Shown here piece by piece: positions 7,390-16,806 of a DNA stretch of 64,000 nucleotides. Both the position numbers and the translations under genes were made by a program. Source of the DNA: Bradyrhizobium sp. (GTDB taxonomy: Bacteria > Pseudomonadota > Alphaproteobacteria > Rhizobiales > Xanthobacteraceae); contig NZ_JAUSLT010000164.1 in the NCBI RefSeq assembly GCF_030646015.1, forward strand, positions 1-64,000, in the 5' to 3' direction. How positions within the stretch are numbered: the first letter of the stretch is position 1; each line of letters begins with the position of its first letter. Below the pieces are notes generated by a model that saw nothing but the letters and a program-made list of their open reading frames with translations, was not told the origin of the DNA and did not search any database.

Positions 7390-9675
7390 TTACTCTTCGC
7401 CCTTCTTCAGCCGCCGCCAGACCGCGCCGAGCACGTTGGAGTAGTCGTCGGTCCAGACCCGCTGGTTGTCTTCGGCTTCGGTCAGGGCCCACTGGTCCGA
7501 TGCCGCCAGCTTGCCGATATCGGCCTCCTCGCGCGCCGAGATCACCACCGTGGTCGAGAAAATGTATTCGGCGTCGCGGTTGGTGTCCTCGCTGTAGACC
7601 CAGCTCTTGAGATCGTTGGCGTCCGCGATCCCGACCACGACGCTGGACAGCTCCAGATGCCGGTTGGATACGTGCATCGCGACGGCGCCGTGCGGCGCCA
7701 GCCTTTCCTTGTAGATCTCCATCGCCTCTTCGGTGGCGAGGTGAATCGGGATCGCATCCGACGAATAGGCATCGACGATGATCAGGTCGTAGGTGCCGGC
7801 AGATTCCTTGGCGAAGGTCAGCCGCGCGTCGCCGATCACCGGCTTCATGTCGGGTTCGCACTTGCTGATGTAGGTGAAAAATTTCGGGTCCTTCGCGCTG
7901 TCGACCATGGTCTGGTCGATCTCGAAGAACTTCCAGGTCTCGCCCGGTTCCGAGGCGCAGGCCAGCGAGCCGGAGCCGAGCCCGATCACCGCGACGCGCA
8001 GCCCAGAGCCCTTGCGCTCGCGCATCGCCGTGATCGCCTGACCGATGCCGCCGTCCTTGTGATAATAGGTGATCGGCTCGGGGCGCCCGGTTACCGGCGT
8101 GCCGTCGTCGTTCTGGTATTTCTCGGCGCCGTGAATCGTCGTGCCGTGCATCAGCACGTGATACTGGCCGTTCGGCGTCACCACGATCTTGTGCACCCCG
8201 AAGAAGCTGCGCACGGTTTCCACCCGGCCGGCATCCGGCGGATAGGCCCGGATCAGCGCCAGCCCCATTGCGACGGTGGCGAAGATTTTCCAGCGGTTGG
8301 CGTTCAGCCCGAGCGCCAGCAAGGCCGAGAGCACGCCGACCGCGCCGATCACCCAGACCCTGTGGTCGTCGAGCCAGGTGAACAGTTTGCCGGTCGACCA
8401 GGCCGGCGCCATCAGCGCCACCGCGAGCACGGCGAGAAACGGCCAGTACCAGCGGCTCCAGCGCGCCAGGCGCTCGTTGCCGCCGGGCGGCCGGCACAGC
8501 GCCGCGCAGGCCAGCAGGATCGGGTACTCGGCGATCCAGGAGAAGGTAAACGGCGCGATCAGTCCTGCGAACAGGCCGCCGACCATGCCGCCGAACGACA
8601 GCGCGACATAGAAGCCGGTGAGGTATTTCGCCGCCGGGCGGGTCCGCGCTAACTCGCCATGGCAGGCCATTGCGATGACGAAGAAGCACAATTGGTGGCC
8701 GCCGAGCGTCAGCAGCAGGTTCTGCTCGCCGCCGATCGCCAACAGCACGATCACGCCCGCGATCGCCAGCGGCTGCAGCAGCAGCATCCATTTGTGCGGC
8801 AGCAAGGGACGCGACTGGAACACCAGCACCCAAGTCAACAGATACAGCGACAGCGGCAGCACCCATAGCAGCGGCGCCGCGGCGACGTCGGTGGAAATAT
8901 GCGCGGTCACCGCGATCAAGAGGCCCGACGGCACCGCGGCGAGAAAAATCCAGCGCGCGCGCAGCATCCACGGCGGCGCCGGCGAGTGGGTATCCTCAGC
9001 TCGCATATCGGCCACGGCCATCACGGGCGAGCGCAGCATCAGCACCGCGCAAGCCGCGATCAGGACGATCAGCAGGCCATAGCCTCCGGTCCAGATCAGG
9101 TTTTGCGTGCGCAGCGTGAACATCGGCTCCAGCAGCACCGGGTAGGACAACAGCGCCAGGAAACTGCCGATATTCGAGGAGGCATAGAGAAAATAGGGAT
9201 CGGGGCCGTTGGGATGACCCGTGCGCACGAACCAGGCCTGCAGCAGCGGGTTGTTGGCCGCCAGCGCGAAGAACGGCAGTCCGATCGACACCGCGAACAG
9301 GCCGAGCAGCCAGAACGCATAGCCCGAGGTCGGTGGCTCGCCCCAACCGCCCGCGATCGACAGCGGCAGTGTCAGCAGCGCGATCACCAGCAGCACCAGG
9401 TGGATCGCGACCGGCCACATCCGGTTCCTGAGCTGCATCAGGTAATGCGCATAGGCATAGCCGCCGAGCAGCAGCGACTGGAAGAACACCATCGCCACCG
9501 ACCACACCGCCGGCGAGCCGCCGAGCCGCGGCAGCACCATCTTGGTGAACAGCGGCTGCACCGAGAACAGCAGCAGCGCGCTGACGAAGATCGCCGCGGT
9601 ATAGACCACCAGCACCAGCCGGTTCCGGGCAACGGAAGCGGCATCCGTGGCGGCGGACGAATCAGAAGGACTCAT
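7390..9675 (-). CDS. Membrane-fused spermidine synthase-like protein (N-terminal multi-TM region, C-terminal SpeE-like methyltransferase fold)
   Basis: 761 aa; ~13 hydrophobic segments, then GTTIHGAEKY..TYYHKDGGIG..VAVIGLGSGSLAC..DPKFFTYISKCEPDMKPVIGDARL..YDLIIVDAYSSDAIP. Confidence 0.9.
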   Translation of the reverse strand: MSPSDSSAATDAASVARNRLVLVVYTAAIFVSALLLFSVQPLFTKMVLPRLGGSPAVWSVAMVFFQSLLLGGYAYAHYLMQLRNRMWPVAIHLVLLVIALLTLPLSIAGGWGEPPTSGYAFWLLGLFAVSIGLPFFALAANNPLLQAWFVRTGHPNGPDPYFLYASSNIGSFLALLSYPVLLEPMFTLRTQNLIWTGGYGLLIVLIAACAVLMLRSPVMAVADMRAEDTHSPAPPWMLRARWIFLAAVPSGLLIAVTAHISTDVAAAPLLWVLPLSLYLLTWVLVFQSRPLLPHKWMLLLQPLAIAGVIVLLAIGGEQNLLLTLGGHQLCFFVIAMACHGELARTRPAAKYLTGFYVALSFGGMVGGLFAGLIAPFTFSWIAEYPILLACAALCRPPGGNERLARWSRWYWPFLAVLAVALMAPAWSTGKLFTWLDDHRVWVIGAVGVLSALLALGLNANRWKIFATVAMGLALIRAYPPDAGRVETVRSFFGVHKIVVTPNGQYHVLMHGTTIHGAEKYQNDDGTPVTGRPEPITYYHKDGGIGQAITAMRERKGSGLRVAVIGLGSGSLACASEPGETWKFFEIDQTMVDSAKDPKFFTYISKCEPDMKPVIGDARLTFAKESAGTYDLIIVDAYSSDAIPIHLATEEAMEIYKERLAPHGAVAMHVSNRHLELSSVVVGIADANDLKSWVYSEDTNRDAEYIFSTTVVISAREEADIGKLAASDQWALTEAEDNQRVWTDDYSNVLGAVWRRLKKGEE

Positions 9676-9840
9676 GAAAGCTCCGGCTTGAACCCGGCGG
9701 GCGCCGGCGGCGGAAATCCGGCCAAGGCGCCGGGGCTACTGGATAGAGCATAGGGTAAGACCACGGGCAATGCAGGCCCCCGGAACCAAATGTCAGTTAG
9801 CACTGTGCTGACATTCACATCTTCGCTATGGGTTGAAAAA

Positions 9841-9922
9841 CGTCATTCCGGGAAGGTCCGAAGGACCAGACCCGGAATCTCGAGATTCCGGGTTTCGATG
9901 CTTCGCATCGCCCCGGAATGAC
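9841..9922. repeat. Interspersed palindromic repeat family R1, copy a
   Basis: cgtcattccggg...CCCGGAATCTCGAGATTCCGGG (22-nt perfect palindrome, 9871-9892)...ccccggaatgac; same layout at 32741 and 38040. Confidence 0.92.
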
Positions 9923-9942
9923 ACCTCATTGTTGAAGCGGAC

Positions 9943-11544
9943 ATGAACGAAACCGACGTCCTGATCATCGGAGCCGGCCATAACGGCCTCACCTGCGCCG
10001 CCTATCTGGCGATGGCCGGCCTGCGCGTGAAAGTGGTGGAGCGCCGCAAGGTGGTCGGCGGCGCCGCGGTGACGGAGGAATTCCATCCCGGGTTCCGCAA
10101 TTCGGTCGCGGCCTACACCGTCAGTCTGCTCAACCCGCAGATCGTGTCGGACCTGAAACTGGCCGAGCACGGCTTGCGGATCGTCGAGCGCCGCGCGCAG
10201 AACTTTCTGCCCTCTCCCGACGGCGGCTATCTGCTGACCGGCGAGGGCCGCACCCATCAATCGGTGGCGAAGCTGAGCGAGCGCGACGCCATCAGTATCG
10301 ATGCGTTCAACCGCGAACTGGAAGAGATCGCCGACGTGCTGCGTGCCTTCGTGCTGCGGGCGCCGCCGAACATCGTCGAGGGATTCGGCGTTGGCTCCAT
10401 CCGCGAAGCCTTCAATGCGCTGGGCACCGCCAACATCCTCAACAGACTGTCGCTGCCGCAGCAGCGCTCGCTGCTCGACCTGTTCACGCGTTCGGCCGGC
10501 GAGATGCTGGACGAAACCTTCGAGAGCGACCTGGTCAAGGCGCTCTATGGTTTCGACGCCATCGTCGGCAATTACGCCAGTCCCTATGCCGCGGGTTCGG
10601 CCTATGTGATGCTGCACCATGCGTTCGGCGAGGTGAACGGCAAGAAGGGCGTCTGGGGCCACGCCATCGGCGGCATGGGCGCGATCACGCAGGCGATGGC
10701 GAAGGCGGCCCGCGGCCATGGCGTCGAGATCGAGACCGAAGCCGGCGTACGCGAGGTGATCGTCGAACGTGACCGCGCGGTCGGCGTGGTTCTCGACAAC
10801 GGTGAAACCGTTCGCGCGAAATACATCGCCTCCAGCGTCAACCCGAAACTGCTGTATACGCGGCTGGTGCCCGCGGAGGCGCTGCCGGCGGATTTCCTCG
10901 GCCGCATCAGGAACTGGCGCAACGGCTCCGGCACCTTCCGGATGAATGTCGCGCTCAACGCGCTGCCCTCGTTCAGCGCGCTGCCTGGCGCCGGCGATCA
11001 TCTGTCAGCCGGCATCATCATCGCGCCCAGTCTCGGCTACATGGATCGCGCCTGGCAGGACGCCCGCGCGCATGGCTGGAGCCGCGCGCCCGTCGTCGAG
11101 GTGCTGATCCCTTCCACGCTCGACGACACGCTGTGCCCGCCGGGCCAGCACGTCGCCAGCCTGTTCTGCCAGCACGTCGCGCCGGAACTGCCCGACGGAA
11201 AATCATGGGACGACCACCGCGACGAAGTCGCCGATCTCATGATCGCCACCGTTGATCAATACGCACCTGGATTTGCGGCCAGCGTAATCGGCCGGCAGAT
11301 CCTGTCGCCGCTCGACCTGGAGCGCCAGTTCGGGCTGCTCGGCGGCGATATCTTTCACGGCGCGCTGACGCTCAACCAATTGTTCTCGGCGCGGCCGATG
11401 CTCGGCCATGCCGATTATCGCGGGCCGCTGAAAGGCCTCTACCATTGCGGCAGCGGCGCCCATCCCGGCGGCGGTGTCACCGGCGCGCCCGGCCACAATG
11501 CCGCGCGGGTGATCCTCGGGGATCACCGGGCGTTGTTCAAGTGA
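9943..11544 (+). CDS. FAD-dependent NAD(P) oxidoreductase, CrtI/phytoene-desaturase-like
   Basis: N-terminal dinucleotide-binding VLIIGAGHNGLTCAAYLAMAGLRVKVVERR; C-terminal GLYHCGSGAHPGGGVTGAPGHNAARVIL. Confidence 0.93.
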   Translation: MNETDVLIIGAGHNGLTCAAYLAMAGLRVKVVERRKVVGGAAVTEEFHPGFRNSVAAYTVSLLNPQIVSDLKLAEHGLRIVERRAQNFLPSPDGGYLLTGEGRTHQSVAKLSERDAISIDAFNRELEEIADVLRAFVLRAPPNIVEGFGVGSIREAFNALGTANILNRLSLPQQRSLLDLFTRSAGEMLDETFESDLVKALYGFDAIVGNYASPYAAGSAYVMLHHAFGEVNGKKGVWGHAIGGMGAITQAMAKAARGHGVEIETEAGVREVIVERDRAVGVVLDNGETVRAKYIASSVNPKLLYTRLVPAEALPADFLGRIRNWRNGSGTFRMNVALNALPSFSALPGAGDHLSAGIIIAPSLGYMDRAWQDARAHGWSRAPVVEVLIPSTLDDTLCPPGQHVASLFCQHVAPELPDGKSWDDHRDEVADLMIATVDQYAPGFAASVIGRQILSPLDLERQFGLLGGDIFHGALTLNQLFSARPMLGHADYRGPLKGLYHCGSGAHPGGGVTGAPGHNAARVILGDHRALFK

Positions 11545-11659
11545 GTAGCCGGGTCGGATGACCGCCACGCGCGCGGACTCCGAGCTGTAGCCGTCAATAG
11601 CGGTTGATCAGGATCAATAGCTGCATCCGGGCATGCCATAAATTAGAACCTTCCGGGCG

Positions 11660-11872
11660 ATGGAGCGCAGCATGAAACGAGTTCTGCTTGCCGTGATAGC
11701 GGCTACCTTTGTGGCTTCGATGGCGCCGACGGTCTGGGCCCAATCAACGGGGCAGACGAAAGTGCCGAAGCAACCGTCCGCCGATTGTCCGCCGGGAAAG
11801 GCCGATTGCAAGAAGGCCACCCCGCGTTCGTCTTCTGACAACCTCAGTCCGCCGAAGTCCATCACCAAATAG
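11660..11872 (+). CDS. Small exported protein
   Basis: 70 aa with signal peptide MKRVLLAVIAATFVASMAPTVWAQ and CPPGKADCKK. Confidence 0.6.
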   Translation: MERSMKRVLLAVIAATFVASMAPTVWAQSTGQTKVPKQPSADCPPGKADCKKATPRSSSDNLSPPKSITK

Positions 11873-11886
11873 ATTCAGATACCCGC

Positions 11887-12294
11887 ATGAACCGGATGGC
11901 CTTGGGGAAATCCAGCTATGCCTCGCGGGCGTGCCTGCTGCTGGCCGCGGCAATGGTCGCGACGACAGGTGTCGGAGCCGATGCCGCCGACCAGACGCTG
12001 AAGCTGACGGTTGGCCAGCAGGCTACCGTCGAACTCGAGGAGAATCCGTCGACCGGATACCGGTGGACGATCGACGCCAAGGCGGGCGTCAACGCCTCGA
12101 TCCTGCGCATCGACGACCGTGGTTTTTCACAAGATGCCTCCGGCAAGCGTCTGCTCGGCGCCCCCGGCATCCATCGCTGGAGCATCGAAGCAACCAGCGC
12201 CGGCAACGCCAGCGTCACCTTTATCTACGCAAGATCCTGGGAAGCGACCTCTGTCCGCCGGCATCAGGTGACGATCCAGGCTGTAGCCCGATGA
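11887..12294 (+). CDS. Chagasin-like (I42 family) cysteine protease inhibitor, exported
   Basis: Signal peptide; hallmark ENPSTGYRW loop, LGAPGIHRWSIEA and IYARSWE motifs. Confidence 0.87.
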   Translation: MNRMALGKSSYASRACLLLAAAMVATTGVGADAADQTLKLTVGQQATVELEENPSTGYRWTIDAKAGVNASILRIDDRGFSQDASGKRLLGAPGIHRWSIEATSAGNASVTFIYARSWEATSVRRHQVTIQAVAR

Positions 12295-12387
12295 ACGGCA
12301 AGCGGCGCCTGCGCGCTTGCCGCGGGCTCGCAACCTGCTAAGCAGGCGGCGTCAACAAAGATGACGCGAGCCAATGAAGGTCATCGA

Positions 12388-12525
12388 ATGAATTCCCCTG
12401 CCCGCAAGCCCCGACCTATCCATCATTCGCCGATGTTCTGGATCGGCCTCGTGCTGTGCCTGGCCGCGATCGCGATCTATCTGTGGTCGGACGATCTCTC
12501 CTGGCGGCCGTCAGCGGGACGCTGA
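12388..12525 (+). CDS. 45-aa single-TM small protein (absent from supplied ORF track)
   Basis: MNSPARKPRPIHHSPMFWIGLVLCLAAIAIYLWSDDLSWRPSAGR; one clear TM helix. Confidence 0.5.
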   Translation: MNSPARKPRPIHHSPMFWIGLVLCLAAIAIYLWSDDLSWRPSAGR

Positions 12526-12755
12526 GTTAGCCTGCCGGCAACATTCCAACCCGCTTTACAACCGGTTGATAACCCGGTGGATTGGCTGTGGAAAACCAGT
12601 GGGTAACTCCGTGAACATCGCTCGGGGTATGCTGTGCACATCCGCGCCGCTGGCCTGTGAACAATCCCGGTATGTTCGCTGTATGACCTCGGGAACTCCT
12701 GTAGCCTGGCGCCGAGCATTATTGCGTCGAAGCGCTTGGCGCGAAGCGGGGTGTC

Positions 12756-13058
12756 ATGTCTCTTGACGATGCGGATCAGCTACTTGCGAAAGAACGGGCC
12801 AACCGGTACGCGCCGGAGCCCAAATACCGCCCGGGCGAAGTGGGCTCCATGTTCGCCTTCGGCGCCGTGCTGCTCATCATCCTGGTCACAACGTTCGCCG
12901 GGATCGACCGCGAGAAATCGGCGCTGGCCGAAGGCATTGTGGTTCTCGTTAGTTTTGGGCTTCCGTTCTGGTACGTCCGGAGCCAACGCCAGAAGCACAT
13001 CGAGGCCGTCGCCCGGGAACTCGCGACGATTGAGGAAGCAAAAAGCGCTCCGAAATAG
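12756..13058 (+). CDS. Hypothetical membrane protein
   Basis: 100 aa, two TM segments, soluble charged ends. Confidence 0.6.
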   Translation: MSLDDADQLLAKERANRYAPEPKYRPGEVGSMFAFGAVLLIILVTTFAGIDREKSALAEGIVVLVSFGLPFWYVRSQRQKHIEAVARELATIEEAKSAPK

Positions 13059-13062
13059 GATC

Positions 13063-13299
13063 CTAGGCGTCCGCCGGCACCAGAAACAGGCTCTCGATCA
13101 GGGCGGCCTGCGCGCCTCCCTCCTGCTTCAAGAATTCCGCCACCTCGAACTCATCGCAGCCGCTGTGCCTTGAAGCCTGCCATTGGTGCCGCACCAGCAG
13201 GCGCCTTGTGGCCTCGTCAAACACCAGGCACCACGTGTCCTGATCGGCCGGGGCCGGCCCGCGCCAGCTCTGGAAAAATTCACGATTGATCGCGGTCAT
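13063..13299 (-). CDS. Hypothetical small protein
   Basis: 78 aa MTAINREFFQSWRGPAPADQDTWCLVFDEATRRLLVRHQW...; coding-like composition. Confidence 0.6.
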   Translation of the reverse strand: MTAINREFFQSWRGPAPADQDTWCLVFDEATRRLLVRHQWQASRHSGCDEFEVAEFLKQEGGAQAALIESLFLVPADA

Positions 13300-13462
13300 T
13301 TGCGCGTCCTTTCGGTCCCCTCTACGGCCAGCATAGCAAACAAGGCCGCGGGAGTCCGGCGGGCCGGGATGGGAATTCGAACGGAGCCACTACCGGACAC
13401 CCCCCGCGTTTGGTACCGACAAGCTCACGCCGCTCTGTCGCGCACATTCCCCCGGATTCTCC

Positions 13463-14359
13463 ATGACCCCCACCATCACCCCCGCGACCCGCCGCGCCAG
13501 CTTTGCGATCGGCAACGAGCAGGCCGCCAAGCGCGTGGTCGATCTGCTGGACGAGAGCTTCGTCGAAGGCCAGGCCGCGATCACCGCGTTCGAGGGGGCC
13601 GGCGGGCGCTGGGATATCATCGTGCATTTCGCCGAACCGCCGGACGAAGGCGCGATCCGCGAGCTGATCGGCCTCGCCGCCGGGGATGAGGTCGCGCAGC
13701 ACATCAGCTTCGACACGGTCGAGGCAAAGGATTGGGTCAAGGCGACGCTGGCGGATCTGGTCCCGGTCCGCGCCGGGCGTTTTGTCGTGCACGGCCAGCA
13801 TGACCGGGCAAAAGTGCCGGCCAACAAGCTCGGCATCGAGATCGAGGCAGCGCTGGCGTTCGGCACCGGGCATCACGGCACCACGCGGGGCTGCCTGCTG
13901 CTGCTCGACGAGGTGCTGAAGGCGCATTTGCCGCGCCGCGTGCTCGATCTCGGGACCGGCACCGGCGTGCTCGCCATCGCCGCCGCCAGGGCGCTGCGGA
14001 TAAAGGTGCTGGCGAGCGACATAGATCCGCTCGCGGTCCGGGTGGCGCGGGAAAACGCCAGGCTGAATGGCGTCGGCGAGCTGGTGCAGGCCATTACCGC
14101 CACCGGCTTTTCAGCCCCGGAATTTCTGGGGCGAGCGCCGTTCGACCTAGTGCTGGCGAATATTCTCGCCAACCCGCTGCGGCAAATGGCAACGCCGATG
14201 GCGCAGCATCTGGCGCCATCGGCGTTGGTGATCTTGTCGGGGCTCTTGCCGCAGCAGGCCCAAAGCGTGGTCGCGGCCTATCGCGCGCGCGGGCTGGTTC
14301 TGAGGAGGCACCTTCAGATCGAAGGCTGGAGCAGCCTGCTGATGCAGCGCGGGGGTTGA
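13463..14359 (+). CDS. prmA: Ribosomal protein L11 methyltransferase
   Basis: ALAFGTGHHGTTRGCL, VLDLGTGTGVLAIAAAR, LVLANILANPL motifs. Confidence 0.95.
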   Translation: MTPTITPATRRASFAIGNEQAAKRVVDLLDESFVEGQAAITAFEGAGGRWDIIVHFAEPPDEGAIRELIGLAAGDEVAQHISFDTVEAKDWVKATLADLVPVRAGRFVVHGQHDRAKVPANKLGIEIEAALAFGTGHHGTTRGCLLLLDEVLKAHLPRRVLDLGTGTGVLAIAAARALRIKVLASDIDPLAVRVARENARLNGVGELVQAITATGFSAPEFLGRAPFDLVLANILANPLRQMATPMAQHLAPSALVILSGLLPQQAQSVVAAYRARGLVLRRHLQIEGWSSLLMQRGG

Positions 14360-14362
14360 AAT

Positions 14363-14548
14363 CTAATCGGGTGGTTTGGGCTCGTGGCGGGCGATCACGC
14401 CGTTTTCCCCACGCTTGGTGCGCTTGACGCGCGCCTCGACGAACCGGTCCAGAATCTGGACGATGACACCGCGTTGCTTCGTTTCGATCGATGGAATCGG
14501 ACCACGGCGAACCGGGGGCGAGATTTTTTCAAACGTAAAAGCAGGCAT
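14363..14548 (-). CDS. Small basic hypothetical protein
   Basis: 61 aa from internal Met: MPAFTFEKISPPVRRGPIPSIETKQRGVIVQILDRFVEARVKRTKRGENGVIARHEPKPPD. Confidence 0.65.
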   Translation of the reverse strand: MPAFTFEKISPPVRRGPIPSIETKQRGVIVQILDRFVEARVKRTKRGENGVIARHEPKPPD

Positions 14549-14741
14549 TGTGTATCCCCTCGTCGTTGAGTTGAAACACTCCTGGATTTCCCCCAGATAG
14601 CGCTGGAACCAACTGTTTGTGACAACAATCGTTCCATCCCGTCTAATGCAGGTGCTAATATTCAAGCACAATTTGTGCCAAATCGGCTTGATATGGATCA
14701 GATCGCGGAGTTCTCCCCGCAATCCCAGAGGTGACCACGCG

Positions 14742-16571
14742 ATGTTCGAAGCCCATTTCCAGACATTCGAAGACCCCGAAGCCGGCGTGGCGCTGACCGC
14801 GCGGCTGGCGGCGTTTCGCGAGGAGCTGGCGCGGCGCAAGCTGACGGGATTCGTGATTCCCCGGGCCGATCAGCAACAAAACGAATATGTCGCGCCCTCG
14901 GAGGAACGGCTGGCCTGGCTGACCGGGTTTACCGGATCCGCCGGAATGGCCGTCGTTCTCACCCAGCAGGCCGCGCTTTTCGTCGACGGCCGCTATACGC
15001 TGCAGGCCGCCAAACAGGTCGATGGCAAGGCCTGGCAGGTCGAGCCGCTGGCCGATCCGCCGCCGGAAAGCTGGCTGACGCGGCATCTGGTGACCGGCGA
15101 CCGCCTCGGATTTGATCCGTGGCTGCATACTTCTGCGGCAGCCGAGCGGCTGGCCGGCGCCTGCGCCAGGGCCGGCGCGGAACTGGTCGCGGTCGACAGC
15201 AACCCGCTCGATTCGGTGTGGACCGAGCGCCCTGCCCCGCCGCTCGGCCCGGTCGCCGTACACGGCCCGCAATTTTCGGGCGAGGCGGAAGCCGAAAAGC
15301 TGCGGCGGATCCGGCTCGAGATCGCGCGCCTCGACGTCGAGGCGCTGGTGCTGTCGGATTCGCACGCGGTGGCCTGGACCTTCAACATCCGCGGCGCCGA
15401 CGTCTCGCATACGCCGCTGCCGTTGTCCTATGCGCTGGTGCCGAAGGAGGGCCGGCCCACGGTGTTCATCGATCACCGCAAGCTTTCCAACAGCGCCCGC
15501 GATCATCTTGAAAAATCCGCCGACGTCGAGGAGCCGGAGGCGCTGACGCCGAAGCTCACGGCGCTGGCGCAGGCGGGCGCCGCGATCGCGCTCGACGGCG
15601 CCACCGCCGCCGACGCGCTGAGCCGCCTGATACTGGCTGCGGGCGGCAGACCGGTGCGCGGCAACGATCCGGTCAGCCTGCTCAAGGCGGTGAAGAACTC
15701 CACCGAGATCGAGGGCACCCGCACCGCGCATCGCCGCGATGCGGTGGCGCTGACGAGATTTCTGGCCTGGATCGACCGCGAGGCGCCCAAGGGCGTGCTG
15801 ACCGAGATCGACACCGTCGAGGCGCTGGAAACGTTTCGTCGCGACACCGGCGCGTTGAAGGACGTCTCGTTCCCGACCATCGCCGGCACCGGACCGAACG
15901 GCGCCATCGTGCATTACCGCGTCAGCCGCAAATCCAACCGCCGGATCGCGCCGGGCGATCTGCTGCTGATCGATTCCGGCGCGCAGTATGAAGACGGCAC
16001 CACCGACGTCACCCGCACCATCGCGATCGGCGAACCCACCGCCGAAATGCGCGACCGCTTCACCCGCGTGCTGCGCGGCCACATCGCGATCGCCCGCGCG
16101 GTATTTCCCGACGGCACCACCGGGGCGCAGATCGACACGCTGGCGCGGCAATATCTGTGGCAGGCCGGCATCGATTTCGATCACGGCACCGGCCACGGCG
16201 TCGGCAGCTACCTCTCGGTGCATGAAGGCCCGGCGCGCATCTCGAAACTCGGCACCACGCCGCTGAAACGCGGCATGATCCTGTCCAACGAGCCCGGCTA
16301 CTACAAGACCGACGGATTCGGCATCCGGATCGAGAACCTCGAACTGGTGGTCGCCGCCGACATCGTCGGCGCGGAACGGCCGATCAACGCGTTCGAGACG
16401 CTGACGCTGGCGCCGATCGACCGGCGGTTGATTGACCTCACCATGCTGGATGGCGAGGAGCTGAACTGGCTCAACGACTATCATGCCAGGGTGTGCCGCG
16501 AGGTGCGGTCGCAGGTGGATGAAGCGACGAAGCTGTGGCTCGACGCCGCGACCGCGCCGCTGGCGGTGTAG
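14742..16571 (+). CDS. Aminopeptidase P family protein (M24B)
   Basis: GFVIPRADQQQNEYV..ERLAWLTGFTGSAG; metal-site motifs LLLIDSGAQYEDGTTDVTRT and DHGTGHGVGSYLSVHEGP. Confidence 0.95.
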   Translation: MFEAHFQTFEDPEAGVALTARLAAFREELARRKLTGFVIPRADQQQNEYVAPSEERLAWLTGFTGSAGMAVVLTQQAALFVDGRYTLQAAKQVDGKAWQVEPLADPPPESWLTRHLVTGDRLGFDPWLHTSAAAERLAGACARAGAELVAVDSNPLDSVWTERPAPPLGPVAVHGPQFSGEAEAEKLRRIRLEIARLDVEALVLSDSHAVAWTFNIRGADVSHTPLPLSYALVPKEGRPTVFIDHRKLSNSARDHLEKSADVEEPEALTPKLTALAQAGAAIALDGATAADALSRLILAAGGRPVRGNDPVSLLKAVKNSTEIEGTRTAHRRDAVALTRFLAWIDREAPKGVLTEIDTVEALETFRRDTGALKDVSFPTIAGTGPNGAIVHYRVSRKSNRRIAPGDLLLIDSGAQYEDGTTDVTRTIAIGEPTAEMRDRFTRVLRGHIAIARAVFPDGTTGAQIDTLARQYLWQAGIDFDHGTGHGVGSYLSVHEGPARISKLGTTPLKRGMILSNEPGYYKTDGFGIRIENLELVVAADIVGAERPINAFETLTLAPIDRRLIDLTMLDGEELNWLNDYHARVCREVRSQVDEATKLWLDAATAPLAV

Positions 16572-16588
16572 TCCCGTACTGCCGGGAC

Positions 16589-16675
16589 CGTCATTGCGAG
16601 GAGCTCTTGCGACGAAGCAATCCATATCGCAGCGTCAGGAAAAGATGGATTGCTTCGCTTCGCTCGCAATGACGG
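16589..16675. repeat. Interspersed palindromic repeat family R2, copy a
   Basis: CGTCATTGCGAGGAGCTCTTGCGACGAAGCAATCCAT...ATGGATTGCTTCGCTTCGCTCGCAATGACGG, long imperfect inverted repeat. Confidence 0.92.
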
Positions 16676-16806
16676 TTTTCATGCCGAGCCCTCTCGCGCA
16701 CAACATATAAGCGCCTCCCGAAAACGGAATAGCCGCATTCCGAAACGGGCGTATTCGCAAGCGTCGATCACGCTACAGTCCGATTCACACTACGGATCGG
16801 ACCAGC

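Noticed and set aside
6998-8971. 657-aa minus-strand ORF and many other long antisense or overlapping ORFs (e.g. 14655-16625, 20346-22217, 34076 upstream part, 46922-49162, 53896-56616)
   Set aside because: High-GC shadow ORFs opposite or out of frame with well-supported genes; Arg/Ala/Gly/Pro-rich with no domain. Only the C-terminal part of 6998-8971 is kept (start at 7303).
12540-12630. Possible DnaA boxes or origin-like sequence (ccggttgataacccggtggattggctgtggaaaaccagtgggtaac)
   Set aside because: No match to TTATCCACA within one mismatch in a cluster, no dnaA/dnaN/parAB nearby.
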